This document shows positions 38,366 to 51,400 of a DNA stretch of 64,000 nt, in pieces. The stretch covers positions 87,455,637-87,519,636 of the forward strand of contig NC_132923.1 in the NCBI RefSeq assembly GCF_047675955.1, in the 5' to 3' direction. The notes under the pieces were generated by a model, which was not told where the DNA came from, made no database searches, and worked only from the letters and a program-made list of their open reading frames with translations. Position 1 is the first letter of the stretch. Every line of letters starts with the position of its first letter. A program made the position numbers and the translations under genes. The DNA comes from Chlorocebus sabaeus. Taxonomy: Eukaryota > Chordata > Mammalia > Primates > Cercopithecidae.

Positions 38366-39000
38366 GGACTCTCCAAAGCCCTCAGGCTGGAATGGCTGAG
38401 TCGCCCAAACAGCAAAGGTGGTGGCCTGCTCCTCGACGCCGGCACTCCTTCCCAGAGAGAGATCAGAGCCATGTCTGTAGAATATGGGTAAGGGTGGCTA
38501 AAGGCGTTGACTGGGATGTCCTGAGAAGGAATGAATTGGGTTCCACTTAAAGAAGCAGTCTGGCTATGTTTTGTAAAAGGTTCAGTGCTGCGCTGTGCTG
38601 CGCTGTGCTGCGCTGTGTTCCCTTCCACACCCAGACCCTTTGGACTCTCTGAAGCCTGCAGGACAGACTGGTTGAGTCGTCCAAACAACAAAGGTGGCAG
38701 CCTGCCCCTCCTGCCGGGCTCTCAGTCTGAGGGAGAGATCAGAGTATTTCACTAGAATACAGGCCGGGAGACTGGAGGCCGGGCTGGGAGGCGCCCCCCC
38801 CGCCCCTCGCCCCAGTAAACAGGAATGGATCAGGGTCTTGCTTAAAGAAGCAGTCTGGTAAAACAGACGTTTTGGTAAAGAAGCTGCACTGTGTTAAGAG
38901 GATCCCTTTCTCTTCTGTACTATTTGGACTCTCCAAAGTCCGCAGGCTGGAATGGCTGAGTCGTCCAAACAGAAAAGATGGCGGCCTGTCCCTTCTCCTG
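38366..39000. repeat. Three tandem ~280-bp units in the L1 5' UTR
   Basis: The segment 'ggactctccaaag' (variants) plus 'gactgagtcg'-like sequence and 'aaacagcaaaggtgg' recurs at 38366, 38642 and 38926, giving spacings of 276 and 284 bp. Confidence 0.85.
38585..38615. repeat. 10-bp minisatellite, three copies
   Basis: 'gctgcgctgt' is repeated three times in direct tandem. Confidence 0.9.
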
Positions 39001-39634
39001 GAGGTTTAGTCCCTTCTAAGGCAGGCACTACCCTGTGTCCAGTGGCTGGAATTCCAAGCCAGTTGGTCTTACCTTGTGAGGTGCTGTGAAAGTAGGGTCC
39101 GCAAAAGGATGCTGCTTGACCCAACCCACTGGGTTCAGCTCCCTTCCTAGAGGGTATGTGCAGACCTCTCGCCTTGCCTGAGTTGCAGTCACTTTTCTCT
39201 GGAATCCTGGGGTGGGAGTAAGTAAACCTCCTGGGTCTCTGTGCATGCCTGAGTAGCAGCTCTGCCAAGACTCCACACAGCTCTGTGTGTCAGACCCAAG
39301 ACCCTGGTGAATTGGGTTCATGAGGGAATCTCCTGAACCAACGGTTGCAAAGATCTGTGGGAGAAGCATAGTTTCCTGGGGTCACACATTCACTCACGGC
39401 TTCCCTTGGCTGGGAGTGGGAGTTCCCTTGTCTCCACGTTGCTCCTAGGTGGGCCGTCGCCCTGCCCTGCTTTTCTCTGTTCTCCGTGGATCAAGTTGTT
39501 TCCCTGATCAGTCCTAATTCAAGTATCAGGGTATTTCAATTGAAGGTGCTGAATTTACTCACCCCTTTAATACCTCTCCATGAGTGCCACCCACAGTAGC
39601 TGCTTCTAATTGGCCATCTTGGCCCCCTAACCCC

Positions 39635-39965
39635 TTTGCTTCATTTCTGAACTTCATTAATTTCTATTCCAAAACACTATTTTATATTTGTAATAATATT
39701 CAGCAGTGTCTCATGTTCTAAAAGGAGAAGGCAAGATACCTTTGAATTTTCATTTTCTTAACTTTTCAGGGAGGATCATAATATTGACCTGCCTTATGAG
39801 CATTAGGATTAATTAATTAACACTGTACTTTGAAAATGTTAAATACTATAGAAGTGCTAAATAGCATTATTAGACTTGGAGCCTAAAAGACAAATGAAAC
39901 TCCAAACTTCATTTAAATGCTTTTATATCATGGGATTTTCTTTTTTTCTCTCAGAAGAATTTTAT
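39635..39965. other. Unique-looking AT-rich DNA
   Basis: Nothing recognised. Confidence 0.4.
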
Positions 39966-39968
39966 TGT

Positions 39969-40262
39969 ATTTTATTTGAGATGCAGTCTCGCTCTGTCAC
40001 CCAGACTGGGTGCAGACTGGAGCACCATCTTGGCTCACTGCCACCTCTGCCTCCCAGGTTCAAGCAATTCTCCTGTCTCAGCCTCCCAAGTAGCTAGAAT
40101 TACAGGCATGCACCACTATGCCCAGCTAATTTTTATATTTTTAGTAGGGACAGGGTTTCACCATGTTGACCACGCTGATCTTGAATTCCTGACCTCAGGT
40201 GATCTGCCCACCTCGGCCTCCCAAAGTTCTGGGATTACAGGTGTGAGCCACCATGCCTGGCC
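39969..40262 (-). repeat. Alu
   Basis: 'gagatgcagtctcgctctgt' to 'ccaccatgcctggcc'. Weak flanking duplication 'agaattttat' and 'agaattatgt'. Confidence 0.94.
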
Positions 40263-40369
40263 AAAAGAATTATGTAGCTACATTTTTGGTTCCAAATAGG
40301 AAATATCACAATGAGTATAACATATGGATGTCTAATTTCCTCACCTTTCTTTTCATTCCGTGTTTTTCA

Positions 40370-40490
40370 TACATTCATTCAACAAGCATTTTCTGGTTGC
40401 CTCTTTGTTGACAAGCATGGAGCAAAGCACTGCAGATGCAGTCATAGTCTCTGACTGGTGGGAGAGAAAGATACATATGTTCTCAAGTAA
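40370..40490 (-). repeat. L2 fragment
   Basis: 'acattcattcaacaagcatt' then 'gactggtgggagagaaagat'. Confidence 0.6.
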
Positions 40491-40691
40491 ATATATATAA
40501 GACAGACCCTGTGATATTATGCAGATGCAGAGTGTGAATGTAGAGAATTATCACATTCCAACTGTCATTATATTTCCATGGTTGATGAGAAACTCAGAAA
40601 GATTTCACATACCTAGCATTAATGGGCTACACTTGAAAGATTAATAGAATTTTGATAGACAAAGAAACTAGCATGAGAAATGTTCACATGT

Positions 40692-40693
<2 letters not shown>

Positions 40694-40732
<39 letters not shown>

Positions 40733-41018
40733 CAGGGTCTCACTCTGTCGCCTAGGCTGGAGTGCAGTGGTGCGATCTGACTCACTGCAACCTTCACCTC
40801 CTGGGTTCAAGAAATTCTCATGCCTCAGCCTCCCGAGTAGCTGGGACCACAGGTGTGTACCACCCCCCCCCATCTAATTTTTGTATTTTCAGAAGAGGTG
40901 GGGTTTTGCCATGTTGGCTAGACTGATCTTGAACTCCTGACCTCAAGCAATCCACCTGCCTCAGACTCCCAAAGTGCTGGGATTACAGGCATAAACCATA
41001 AAAAAATGTGCCCGGCAC
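40694..41018 (-). repeat. Alu
   Basis: 34-base T-run, then 'agacagggtctcactctgtc'. The 5' end of the element (right side) is slightly rearranged by an A-run ('ataaaccataaaaaaatgtg'). Confidence 0.94.
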
Positions 41019-41060
41019 ATTTTTTTTTTTGTAGTCTGGAGAACTATAGCTTAGAGAAAT

Positions 41061-41392
<332 letters not shown>

Positions 41393-41394
41393 TT

Positions 41395-41940
41395 AATAAC
41401 TGGTCTAGAGTGATGCAATAAGTCAATTCATTATTCAGATTAGTAGTATAGAAACTTCTACTAAATGCACATGTATCATAATTTTTAATATGATTATTAT
41501 AGGAAATTGAGACCCTACACTAAGATGGCCCAAGGATAAAGGGCACTGCATGCCGTGCAGAGATAACATAAACAAATAAAGGTCCCTGGAATGTTGAGAT
41601 GGGATAACAGGAGTTGGTTTGTTGGGGAGGGTGAATGGCTACTCACTTTACATGAAGTGGAAGGTATTAGGGAATAGTTGGAACTAAAATGAGATAGGTA
41701 AGCACATGGACTAAAGGGACTTGAATGAAGTTTCTGTCATGTTGAGTGTGAGGTGGTAGCAGAATGACCAGGTGGAAATTGTTAATGGATAATTGAAGCT
41801 ACAACTCTGATTGCTAGTGAAAGGATAGCATTATTTGGGAGTTATTAATATAGAAGTGACATCAAATAAAAATAAATGAGATCTCTGCAAAAAAGAGAGG
41901 ACCAGACCCCATTAATAAAAGTTTATGGCATGTTAGCTCA
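41395..41940. other. Unique-looking DNA, nothing recognised
   Basis: No repeat or coding signal. Confidence 0.45.
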
Positions 41941-41944
41941 ATGC

Positions 41945-42085
41945 AGTTATTGGTTTATACATGAGGAAACCAAGACAAGAAGAATAAATTTACTTAAAAT
42001 TACCCAGTAAGTTACTTGCAGACTTGGAACTAGATTCCATGTTTCTTCATTCCAGCGCCCTCTTCCTTTCCACTAGTACTTATTT
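41945..42085 (-). repeat. MIR
   Basis: 'tacatgaggaaaccaagaca' followed by 'gcagacttggaactagattc'. Confidence 0.7.
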
Positions 42086-42089
42086 TAAC

Positions 42090-42595
42090 CAATATTGGTA
42101 TCATTCAATAGAGGACTATAGCTGCTCAAGTGAAATTGAAACTTGAAATGGAAACCAAAATCATGAACAGGAAGAGAATATTGCCTTTTTTATTTTTAAT
42201 CATTTTCTGTCTAGCAATTCTTAATTTCATCTTGGAAGGCATGGCCTCAGGAGATCAGGGGACTGCAAATTCCCAGGTGATTACACATGGGCTTATTTCT
42301 CTCTCTAGTTCCTTTCACCTTTGGTTTGTTGTTGTTAATTTCCTTTCTTACAGGACAGTTTGCTGAGAGACATTTGAGCTTATTGCTAGGGAATATTTGT
42401 CTCCTTTTTCAAAACAGAAATATCTCTTTTTTTTTCTCACCTATTGGGGAACCCTGTCCTTAAAACACCTGTGGCTTATTTGCCAGGATATTGCCTTGAC
42501 ATGCTGCCTAATCTATAACTCCCTCTTCCCATATCATCTCCCACCAGTAGCAGAGAAGTTCAGTTCAGTTTAAACCACTGTTTATTAATGACTGT
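42090..42595. other. Unique-looking DNA with a 78-codon chance frame
   Basis: The plus frame 42130-42366 has a hydrophobic stretch near its start but no recognisable family, no splice context and no conservation I can judge. I treat it as chance. Confidence 0.45.
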
Positions 42596-42991
42596 TGCTA
42601 TGGTTTGAATGACTGTTTTCCTTCCAAAATTCATGTTGAAATTTAATCTCTAATGCAACCGTATTAAGAGATGTGGCCTTTAGGAGGTGATTAAGTCATG
42701 AGGACTCTGCCCTTATGAATGGAATTAGCACCTCTATAAGACAGCTTGGGGTTGAATGGAGCACTACTTTGCTTTTCTGTCCATTCCACTATGTGAAGAC
42801 ATAGCCTTTCTCCCCTCTGGGGAATGCTGCAGCAAGGCACCATCTTGGAAGCAGAGAGCAACCCTCACCAATTCCAGTCTTGTTGGGGCCTTGATCTTTT
42901 ATTTCCCAGCCTTCTAAACTATGAGAAATAAAGCTCTATTTTTAATACACCTAGTCTCTGATTTTAGTTTGACAGCATGAATTGACTAAGA
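42596..42991 (+). repeat. MaLR LTR (MST type)
   Basis: 'tgctatggtttgaatgactg', 'aggaggtgattaagtcatga' and the end 'gacagcatgaattgactaag'. Confidence 0.82.
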
Positions 42992-43121
42992 TAATAGTCT
43001 GCTTTGAACCCCAGGATTCAACTTACTTTAAATGAATACTTTTGATAGCCTAGTTTATTTAGTAAATTATGCTCATCTTGCAAATAAGAGAACTGAGATG
43101 CAGATAAGAGGTGACGTGACA

Positions 43122-43616
43122 TGATTATGGTAGACAAAATAAGAGGCCTCCCAAAATGTCCATGCCTTACTCTCCAAAGCCTTTGAATATGTTACCTTAT
43201 ATGGCAAAGTGACTTTGAAGATGCAATTAAAGATTTTGAGATAAGAAGATTATGCTGGATTATCTAAGTGCATCCAACATAATCACAAGGGTCCTTATAA
43301 GAGGGAGACCGGAAGGTTAAAGTCAGAGGAGACATGATGAGAGAAGCAGAAAGGCCAGAGAGAGAGAGAAATTTTAAGATGCTCTGCTGATGACCTTTAA
43401 GATAGAAGGAGCTACAAGCCAGAAATGCAGGTAGACTCTAGAACCTGGAGAAGGCAGAGAAACAGATTCTCCCCTAGAGCCCCAGAAGCAATGTAATAAT
43501 GTCAATGCCTTGATTTTAGAACTTCTTACCTTCAGAACTGTAAAATAATAGATTTGGGTTGTTTTAAGCTGTTACATTTGTGATAATTTGTTATAGGAGC
43601 AATAAGAAACTATATA
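43122..43616 (+). repeat. MLT1 LTR
   Basis: 'caaaatgtccatgccttact', 'aatcacaagggtccttataa' and 'tagatttgggttgttttaag' follow the MLT1 consensus in sense. Confidence 0.82.
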
Positions 43617-44335
43617 AAATATCATACAGCAGGTATTTTTTCCAGTAATTTCTCTTTTTCCTAATGTAAAGGATGCCTCCTTATGCTCATCTAACTGATC
43701 CCTGCCTCATAACTTGACACTGTTGATGATTTCTTTCTTCATGACTCTATTCCCTTCTTTTCAAGGTACCATATAATCCTTAATCTCTTCCTTCTCTCAT
43801 TCTTTCTTTGTGTCAGTTATGGGTTCCTCCCCATTTTATTGCATCCTAAATATTTCCCTATCTTTTCCTTTTCTTTAATTATTTTCCTTCCCTTCTCTTT
43901 ATACTATCCCTGGATAATCTCATTCACCTCATGGCTGATTCCCCAAAATGTCTCTCCTCTAAGCTTTAGGCTACCTCTTCAAGTATCCCCTTGAAGAATT
44001 AACATCATGACAGGGAAAATCTGAAACATAGCCCTGGGTAAAAGACTGATAATCTTCAAAAGTACAATAGATATGACCTTCCAATGGAAATGGTAGAAGT
44101 CAGAAGACAATAAATTGGCACCTTTAAAGTGCTGAAAGGGGAAGGTGCTGAAAGGGGAATTTTAAAAAAACCTAGAAATTCTATTTCTAGTGAAAATATC
44201 CTTCAAAAATGAAGATAAACAAAATCTGAGAAAATTCATTGCTTGCAGACCTGGACCACAAGAAAGACTAAAGGACGTTCTTCAGGCTAAAGAAAAATGA
44301 TCCAGGGTGAGTTTTAGCAGTTTGACTATGAAGTT
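43617..44335. other. Unique-looking DNA with pyrimidine-rich tracts
   Basis: T/C-rich stretch around 43720-43930. No repeat is named with confidence. Confidence 0.45.
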
Positions 44336-44336
44336 C

Positions 44337-44746
44337 CATATTAGTCCACTACCAAACTACCATAAAGAAATACCTGAGGCTGGGTAATTTATAAAGAAAA
44401 GCGATTTAATTGGCTCACGGTTCTGCATGTTGTACAGGAAGCATAGCAGCTCCTGCTTCTCAGGAGGCCTCAGAAAGCTTTCGATCATGGTGGAAGGCAA
44501 AGGGGGACTGAGAAGTCTCCCATGGAGGGAACAGGAGCAATAGAGAGAGAAGGGAGGTACTACATGCTTTTAAATGATCGGATATAATGAGAACTCACTA
44601 TCATGAGAATAGCACCAAGAGCATGGTGCTAAACCATTCATGAGAAATCCATCCCATGATCCAATCTCTTCCCACCAGGCACCTTCAACATTGGGGATTA
44701 CAATTGAATATGAGATTTGGCGGGGACACAGATCCAAATGATATCA
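44337..44746 (-). repeat. MaLR LTR (THE1/MST type)
   Basis: Reversed LTR ending 'tccaaatgatatca'. 5-bp flanks AGTTC and AGTAC. Confidence 0.83.
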
Positions 44747-45134
44747 AGTACCTAAGTATAATTTCCTTTGTATTTATTTTGCTTTCAATATATGGTTTCT
44801 TGAATTGGTTATTAAATGTCCTTCATAAATTCTCAAAAATTCTCAGAACCGCAGGAAGAAATGAGAAGCAATGGAAATGGTAAAAATATGAAGAAAAGGG
44901 ATATTGACTGTTTTAAAATGTGGTAATAATGACTTCTGGGTATTATAACATGGGTAGAAGTTATATATTTGACAGTGGTAGTAGGAAAGATAGAAGGGAG
45001 TTAATGGGATTAAATGATCATGAGATGCTAACACTTTTCCTTAAGAAGCAGACATGCAAAAATGCAATGAACTGCCACTAAAGATTTTTGTACTTTCCTG
45101 TTTGTAAGTCATCTTCATTAAAAAAGAAAAACAT

Positions 45135-45394
45135 AGGCCAAGGAGGGCGGATCGCGAGGTCAGGAGATTGAGACCATCCTGGCTAACACGGTGAAACCCC
45201 ATCTCTACCAAAAATACAAAAAGAAATTAGCTGGGCGTGGTGGCGGGTGCCTGTAGTCCCAGCTACTCAGGAGGCTGAGGCAGGAGAATGGCATGAACCT
45301 AGGAGGTGGAGCTTGCAGTGAGCCAAGATTGTGCCACTGCCCTCCAGACTGGGCGACAGAGTGAGACTCCGTCTCAAAAAAAAAAAAAAAAAAA
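45135..45394 (+). repeat. 5'-truncated Alu
   Basis: Starts inside the left arm at 'ggccaaggagggcggatcgc'. Flanked by 'aaaaagaaaaacat' on both sides. Confidence 0.93.
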
Positions 45395-45539
45395 GAAAAA
45401 CATGAAAGTGAAAGAGTGCTGATATCTTAAGATAAAAGTTATGGATAAATTCTTTGAGATTATTTGTACAAGTCAACATGACAATATTCCTCCTTTTTCC
45501 TCTCCAAGTTCCTAATATAAGGCCTGAATGATCATTGAT

Positions 45540-45700
45540 TTGCTCATTCATTCAACATACTCAGACCACGATGTGCCACTCACTGTGATAAACACTGGAT
45601 ATATATAGATACTAAGGCGAATATGTTAGACGTGTTCAGAAATGTATAGATTATAGTGGGCAGTGAAGGCTTCTGAGTGGAAGAGAAGCCAATTGGAGCT
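45540..45700 (-). repeat. L2 fragment
   Basis: 'gctcattcattcaacatact' then 'cactgtgataaacactggat'. Confidence 0.6.
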
Positions 45701-46325
45701 GACATTTAGAGATTTTTGCAACAAACACATTGGTGAATGTAAAGATGGAGGAATAGTGTCAGATGCTGTGATTTTCCCCTGGTTCTATGCTGCTGAAGGT
45801 CACTCCTATATACCTGCTTTTCTAGGACTCACTTTCTTTTAAGGAAACAAATTCAGTGCTTTCTAATGCCCTCTAAACATGGACATTTGGGAAGGCAGTC
45901 TTGGTGACGAGAGGAAAGGAATGGTTGATTTTTAAAAACATCTTGCGCCCTCTGATATTCTAATAAAGTAAACAAAAGTGGCTCAGTTTTTTTTTTTTTT
46001 TTTCTTCAGAATACAAGTTGTAGGTCAGGCTGCTGGAGAGAGTGCCAAGCTCTGTTGGAGAATTATTCAGAATGCCATGAGAGTGCTGTTCTCTGTGCTG
46101 AACCCAATGCAGTGAGCATGGGCTCATAGCCAGGGATTGAGATGAATTTTCTGTTGTTAAAGTAGCTCTGAGGTAGTTTCTCTTTTTTATTAAGAAGACA
46201 TTCTCTGGTGATTAATGCGTTAGACAGAAATTAGTTTTGGGGTTGATTTGCTTTGCTGCAGATAGATATCTTTCTTAAATTGACAATAGGTTGTGATGTT
46301 TGGACCATATAGAAATTCAGAGTAA
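45701..46325. other. Unique-looking DNA, nothing recognised
   Basis: No repeat or gene recognised apart from a T-run at 45988-46003. Confidence 0.45.
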
Positions 46326-46329
46326 GAAG

Positions 46330-46520
46330 CACTGAATTATGAAAGTCATTTATTCATTAATTTGTTTAACTAGCATTTACTGGAATCCTGGTCTGTGTCA
46401 GGCACTGTGTTAGTTATTGGGGATATAGATGTAATTAATTATAGTTTTGACTAATTCTGTTTCATAGACAAAGACTTGCAAGGAAAAAGCAACTAAAATA
46501 TTAGAATTCATTACAAACTA
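46330..46520 (-). repeat. L2 fragment
   Basis: 'gtcaggcactgtgttagtta' and 'ggggatatagatgtaattaa'. Confidence 0.65.
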
Positions 46521-46550
46521 AATGCTAAGAGAGTACAAAGGAGAAACTAA

Positions 46551-46844
<294 letters not shown>

Positions 46845-46884
46845 TAAGCGATGGAAACAGCAGGAGAAAAGTCATGAAGACTTA

Positions 46885-47289
<405 letters not shown>

Positions 47290-47439
47290 TCAAATGTGAA
47301 AGGCCTTGAAAGTCATTGTAACGGTGGACCATCTGTAATGAGTGTGCTTACAGTCAAAAGTGTTTCTCTTATCAGAGTTTTAAGCATTTGCAAAGCAGTT
47401 AACTGCATAAAATTATGCAACAAACCGTAATTTTACAAT

Positions 47440-48250
47440 ATAATCCCAGTTAAAAATTCATTTTAAATTTTATTGTGAGAAATTAAAAAATATAGGACAA
47501 TATAAGAAATATTACAAAAAATACTTGTTTCCCACCCAGAATAACAGCCACTAATATTCTGTTATATTTGCTTCCCATTATTTTGTTTTGAGAAAGGAGT
47601 CATTACTGAATGGTTCTGTTTTCTCAGGATGCTACAACAAATTACCACAAACCAGGTGACTTAAAATAACAAACATTTATTCTTTCACAGTTCTGGAGGC
47701 CAGAAGTCTGAAGTCGAGGTGTTCACAAGGCCACATTTGCTCTGGAAGCTGTAGGAGAGATTCCTTCCTTGCCTCTTCCAGCTTCTGGTGGCTCCAAGCA
47801 TTCGTTAACTTCTTTAGCTTTTTGGTCACAGCACTCCAATTTCTGCTTTCCTCCTCACATCACCTTTTCTTTTTTTGTTTTTTTATAATGACACATTGGA
47901 TTTAGAGCCCACTGGATAATCTAAGATGATTTCATCTCAGAATCCTTAATTACAACTATAAAGACCCTTTTTTCAAATAAGATAATATCCACCAGTTCCA
48001 GTGATTTGGATGTGAACATAAATGTTCGAGGACTGTCATTCTAACCTACTACATAGCTAAAATGTCTTTTATTTAAAAAGAGTCTCATTTCTTATCCCCA
48101 CTCACTGAAGGTGATGGTACCTTCTTGTTCGTTTTCATATATCATTGGTTTTCATCCATATGCAATCGCCTGGTATTTTTTCACTGTGTGTATGGTTTTG
48201 GATTTACAAAAATAACATCATCCTACAAAAACTATTGAAATTTGCCTATT
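47440..48250 (-). repeat. Possible old L1 3' region interrupted by an MLT1
   Basis: Both flanks of the MLT1 look like reversed old L1 3' UTR ('agaataacagccactaatat', 'tttggatttacaaaaataac'), but the match is weak. Confidence 0.4.
47612..48053 (-). repeat. MLT1 LTR
   Basis: 'gatgctacaacaaattacca', 'ccttgcctcttccagcttct' and 'ccacattt'-type interior, ending 'ctaacctactaca'. Confidence 0.82.
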
Positions 48251-48729
48251 TATCTCTATGTATGTTTCTGAGAACTGTGTCGTTTCAAAAACCAAAGCTA
48301 GCCATGCTCTAGTCTGTTCCCCTTAATTATTTTTCATTAATCAGGAAAGGTTTGGCTCCCCAAATCTCAGTTATTTAACAGAGCAATGCTCATTTCTTAT
48401 TCCTGCTAAATAACCAGGATTAACCTGGGTTGGTGGTATGCTCTGCTCTAAAAATTTACTCAGGGTCCAGGCTAAATATGTTTTCACCATTTCTGTAGTA
48501 CACCATCTGAAAAATAAAACCTCCTCAATCACAACAGTGGGAGAAAATAAAGCTGTAGGGTCTCACATAAGCAATTAAATGTTTCAGTGCAGAAGTGTCA
48601 TTTCCATTCATAAGTTATTGGCCAACAATAATTACATTACCCCACCTGAATGCAAAGGATATGTAGAAGTATGTTCAGAAGGAAAGGAGAACTCAGTATA
48701 GTGAGTAATAGAAGTCTCAAGCACTTGGC

Positions 48730-49115
48730 TATTATTCCATCATATGAACATAACACATTATAAACCCTTTCTCCTATGTATGGACATTGAACTAGTTTTC
48801 AGTTTTTCTGACATTGCAAATAATGCTGCATTAAGCATTTGCATGTGGTAGTTTTTACTCATATGTGACCATTTCTCTGTCATATACCTAGAAGTGGGAT
48901 TGTTGGGTCATAGGATATATAAATTTTCTATTTTAGTGGAGGCTGCCATATAGTTTCCAAACTGGATTATTAGTTTACAGTCTCACTGGCAGTATATGAG
49001 AATACTGTTTTCCATATGTTTTGACTAGCACTTAACATTATCATGCTTTTTAATTGTTATCAGTTTGATGAGTAGAAAAGGGTATCTCATTGTTTTAATT
49101 TATGGTTCTCTGATT
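48730..49115 (-). repeat. Old L1 (L1M) fragment
   Basis: 'acattgcaaataatgctgca' and 'acctagaagtgggattgttg' are reversed L1M 3' sequence. Confidence 0.75.
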
Positions 49116-49149
49116 ATGAGGTTTGACATCTTGATTTATATTTTTTTTA

Positions 49150-49240
49150 AAATTTAACTTAGAAAATGTTTTTTGAGCACTTACTATATAACAGAACTTT
49201 TCTAGGGTGTAAGGATATAGTATTAATCCCCAAGTTCAGG
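49150..49240 (-). repeat. L2 fragment
   Basis: 'tttgagcacttactatataa' then 'ggatatagtattaatcccca'. Confidence 0.55.
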
Positions 49241-49362
49241 CAGTAAATCTGGCCCTAGGACGTGGTCAAAGGCAGGGAGGACCAAGTAAGTTCTGTAGGT
49301 CCTAACAGATTCAAAGTGGAGGCAACCTCAGAGACTGCACTAGTGAGTAAGATTATTTATGC

Positions 49363-49729
49363 TGGTATGGTTTGGCTGTGTCCCTACCCAATTTTCATCT
49401 TGAATTGAATCCCCACATGTTGAGGGAGGGACCTTGTGGGAGGTGACTGGAACATGAGGGCTGTTTCCCCCATGCTGTTCTCCTGATAGTGAATGAGTTC
49501 TCTCTCACTAGATCTGATGGTTTAAAAGTAGCCCTTCTACTTTCACTCTTTCTCTCTTCTGCCACCTTGTGAAGATATGCCTTGCTTCCCCTTCCCCTTC
49601 TGCTATGATTGTAAATTTCCTGAGGCCTCCCCAGCCATGCAGAACTGTGAGTCAATTAAACCTCTTTCTTTTTTAAATTACTCAGTCTCAGGTAGTATCT
49701 TTATAGCAGTGTGAAAACAGACTAATACA
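49363..49729 (+). repeat. THE1 LTR
   Basis: Near-complete solo LTR: 'tggtatggtttggctgtgtc', 'ccttctgctatgattgtaaa', 'cctccccagccatgcagaac', ending 'cagactaataca'. The 86-codon minus frame inside is antisense LTR sequence. Confidence 0.9.
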
Positions 49730-50183
49730 CATCCTAAGGCAGAAGTTGTTTACTTTGAGTCACACTCCTCAGAGTCACTTCACCTCCTGTTTGGGGTGAT
49801 AGTGGTGAGGGGTGTCTCTCAGTTTATTGAAACCTAGCTAAAGCTAATTTAGATTGCTATTTCACATCCTATGGAAGTCTAAGCTCCTCCAAGATTTCTG
49901 TGAAGTTTCCTTGGAGGAGATCTCGCATTTTCATAGTTACCTCTGGCTCTGGATTCTTGCTTGTGTGTACTGCCCCCGTTTCATACTACATTGAATTAGA
50001 TGTAAAAGTCATTTTCTTCTTCTCTGTACACACTATAACAGATATTGCTACTTGTCTACTTTACTGTTCATTCTCCTCTGCTTCCTTAATAGCAAAACCC
50101 TTGCTTTTAACTGTGTACATCACTCTCTGAACAAAGACTGCAGTCTCCATACTCTCTTATAGCTAGAGAAATGTCAGCATATG

Positions 50184-50821
50184 TGTTATGGTTTAAATAT
50201 TGTTTTTTTCCCTCCAAAACTTGTTTTGAAATTTAATTACCAGCTGGGCATGGTGGCTCACACCTCTAATCCCAACACTTGGGGAGGCCAAGGTCGGTGA
50301 ATTGCTAGAGCCCAGGAGTTCAGGACCAGCTGGGCCACATGGTAAAACCCTGTCTCTACAAAAAATACAAAAATCAGCTGGGTGTAACGGTATACATCTG
50401 TGGGCCCAGCTACTCGGGAGGCGGAGGTGGAAGGATGTCTTGAACTCAGAGGTTGAGGCTGTGGTGAGCCATCTGTAATGGCACCACTGCACTCTAGCCT
50501 GGACAACAGAGCGAGACCCTACCTTGAAAAAAAAAATAGAAAGAAAGAAATTTACCACAGTAACAGTATTAAGAGGTGGGACTTTTAAAAGCTGATTAGG
50601 CTATGAGGGCTTCACCCTAAGTGATGAGATTGGTGCCCTTATGGAAGGATGAATTTAGCCTCCTCTTTCTCTGTCTTCTTCCTCTTGCCTTCTGCCATTT
50701 GATGACTTAGCAGGAAGGCCCTGGTTGGAACTTTGATTTGAACTGTGAGCCAATAAATGTCTGTTCATTATAAATTACTCAGTCTCAGGTATATTTGTAG
50801 CAGCATAAAACAGACTAAGAC
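50184..50821 (+). repeat. MaLR LTR (MST type) split by an Alu
   Basis: LTR start 'tgttatggtttaaatattg' and end 'cataaaacagactaagac' lie either side of the Alu. Confidence 0.82.
50241..50547 (+). repeat. Alu (old, AluJ/S-like)
   Basis: Diverged full-length Alu inside the MST LTR. The flanks 'aaatttaattac' and 'aaatttaccac' are its likely target-site duplication. Confidence 0.92.
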
Positions 50822-51210
50822 TGTATCTATGAGTTTTTTGAGAAATTGATATTCTTAAGGGAGGAGTCACATCCTACTTTGTACCTTTCTCTTTCCTGTA
50901 GGCTGGGATATGGACATAATAGCTGGAGTTTGATCAGCCATCTTGAACTAGGAGGTAGCATAGTAACGATAATGGATAGAAAAATAGAAAAAGACTGAGT
51001 TCTGGCAATGGTGGAGTCACCACACCAAGCCTAGAGTGCCTAATTCCAGACTTCTTGTATGTGTGAGAAAAATAAACTTTTATTGTGTTAATGACATTGT
51101 AACTTTTTTATGTTTCTCACAACCATACCTATTTTTAATTTTTATATAAACATAAGTCTCATGATCTGCTATGATGGTGAAACAGGTTTAAAGTCATGTG
51201 GGGCAACTAG
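50822..51210. other. Unassigned, possibly repeat-derived DNA
   Basis: 'atcagccatcttgaactagg' and 'gagaaaaataaacttttatt' resemble the end of an interspersed repeat that I could not name. Confidence 0.4.
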
Positions 51211-51214
51211 AGTT

Positions 51215-51400
51215 TAATTCATACCTTCATTTTGCCATTTATTGGCTATGCAGATTTGAACATGTTAGTTGTAGTTTCAACTTAGCCATCTGTAACATGA
51301 AATAGAAATGCTGGTATTATTGGATTGTCATGAGAATGAAATGAGATATGCATATAAGGTGTTCAGCATTGTACATACATATTTCATAAATAAAAACTTT
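51215..51400 (+). repeat. MIR
   Basis: 'cttagccatctgtaacatga' core, then 'tgagaatgaaatgagatatg'. Confidence 0.7.

Larger units (their letters stand above)
38285..39630 (-). repeat. Orphan L1 5' UTR with internal tandem units
   Basis: On the minus strand the element begins 'gggggccaagatggccaatt' at about 39630, the L1P start motif. It continues through recognisable 5' UTR ('gaagccgtgagtgaatgtgt', 'tcccacagatctttgcaacc'). No ORF1, ORF2 or 3' end follows below 38285. The GC content is well above its surroundings. Open frames here (up to 124 codons) are UTR frames, not genes. Confidence 0.82.

Noticed and set aside
38359..39369. Several overlapping minus frames of 96-124 codons in GC-rich DNA resembling a CpG-island gene
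   Set aside because: The sequence matches an L1 5' UTR with tandem units. GC content explains the long frames.
41520..41560. Short palindromic motif 'gcactgcatgccgtgcag'
   Set aside because: Imperfect and short; expected by chance in 64 kb.
42130..42366. 78-codon frame with a signal-like hydrophobic segment
   Set aside because: AT-rich chance frame with no homologue recognised, no splice or promoter context, and repeats on both sides.
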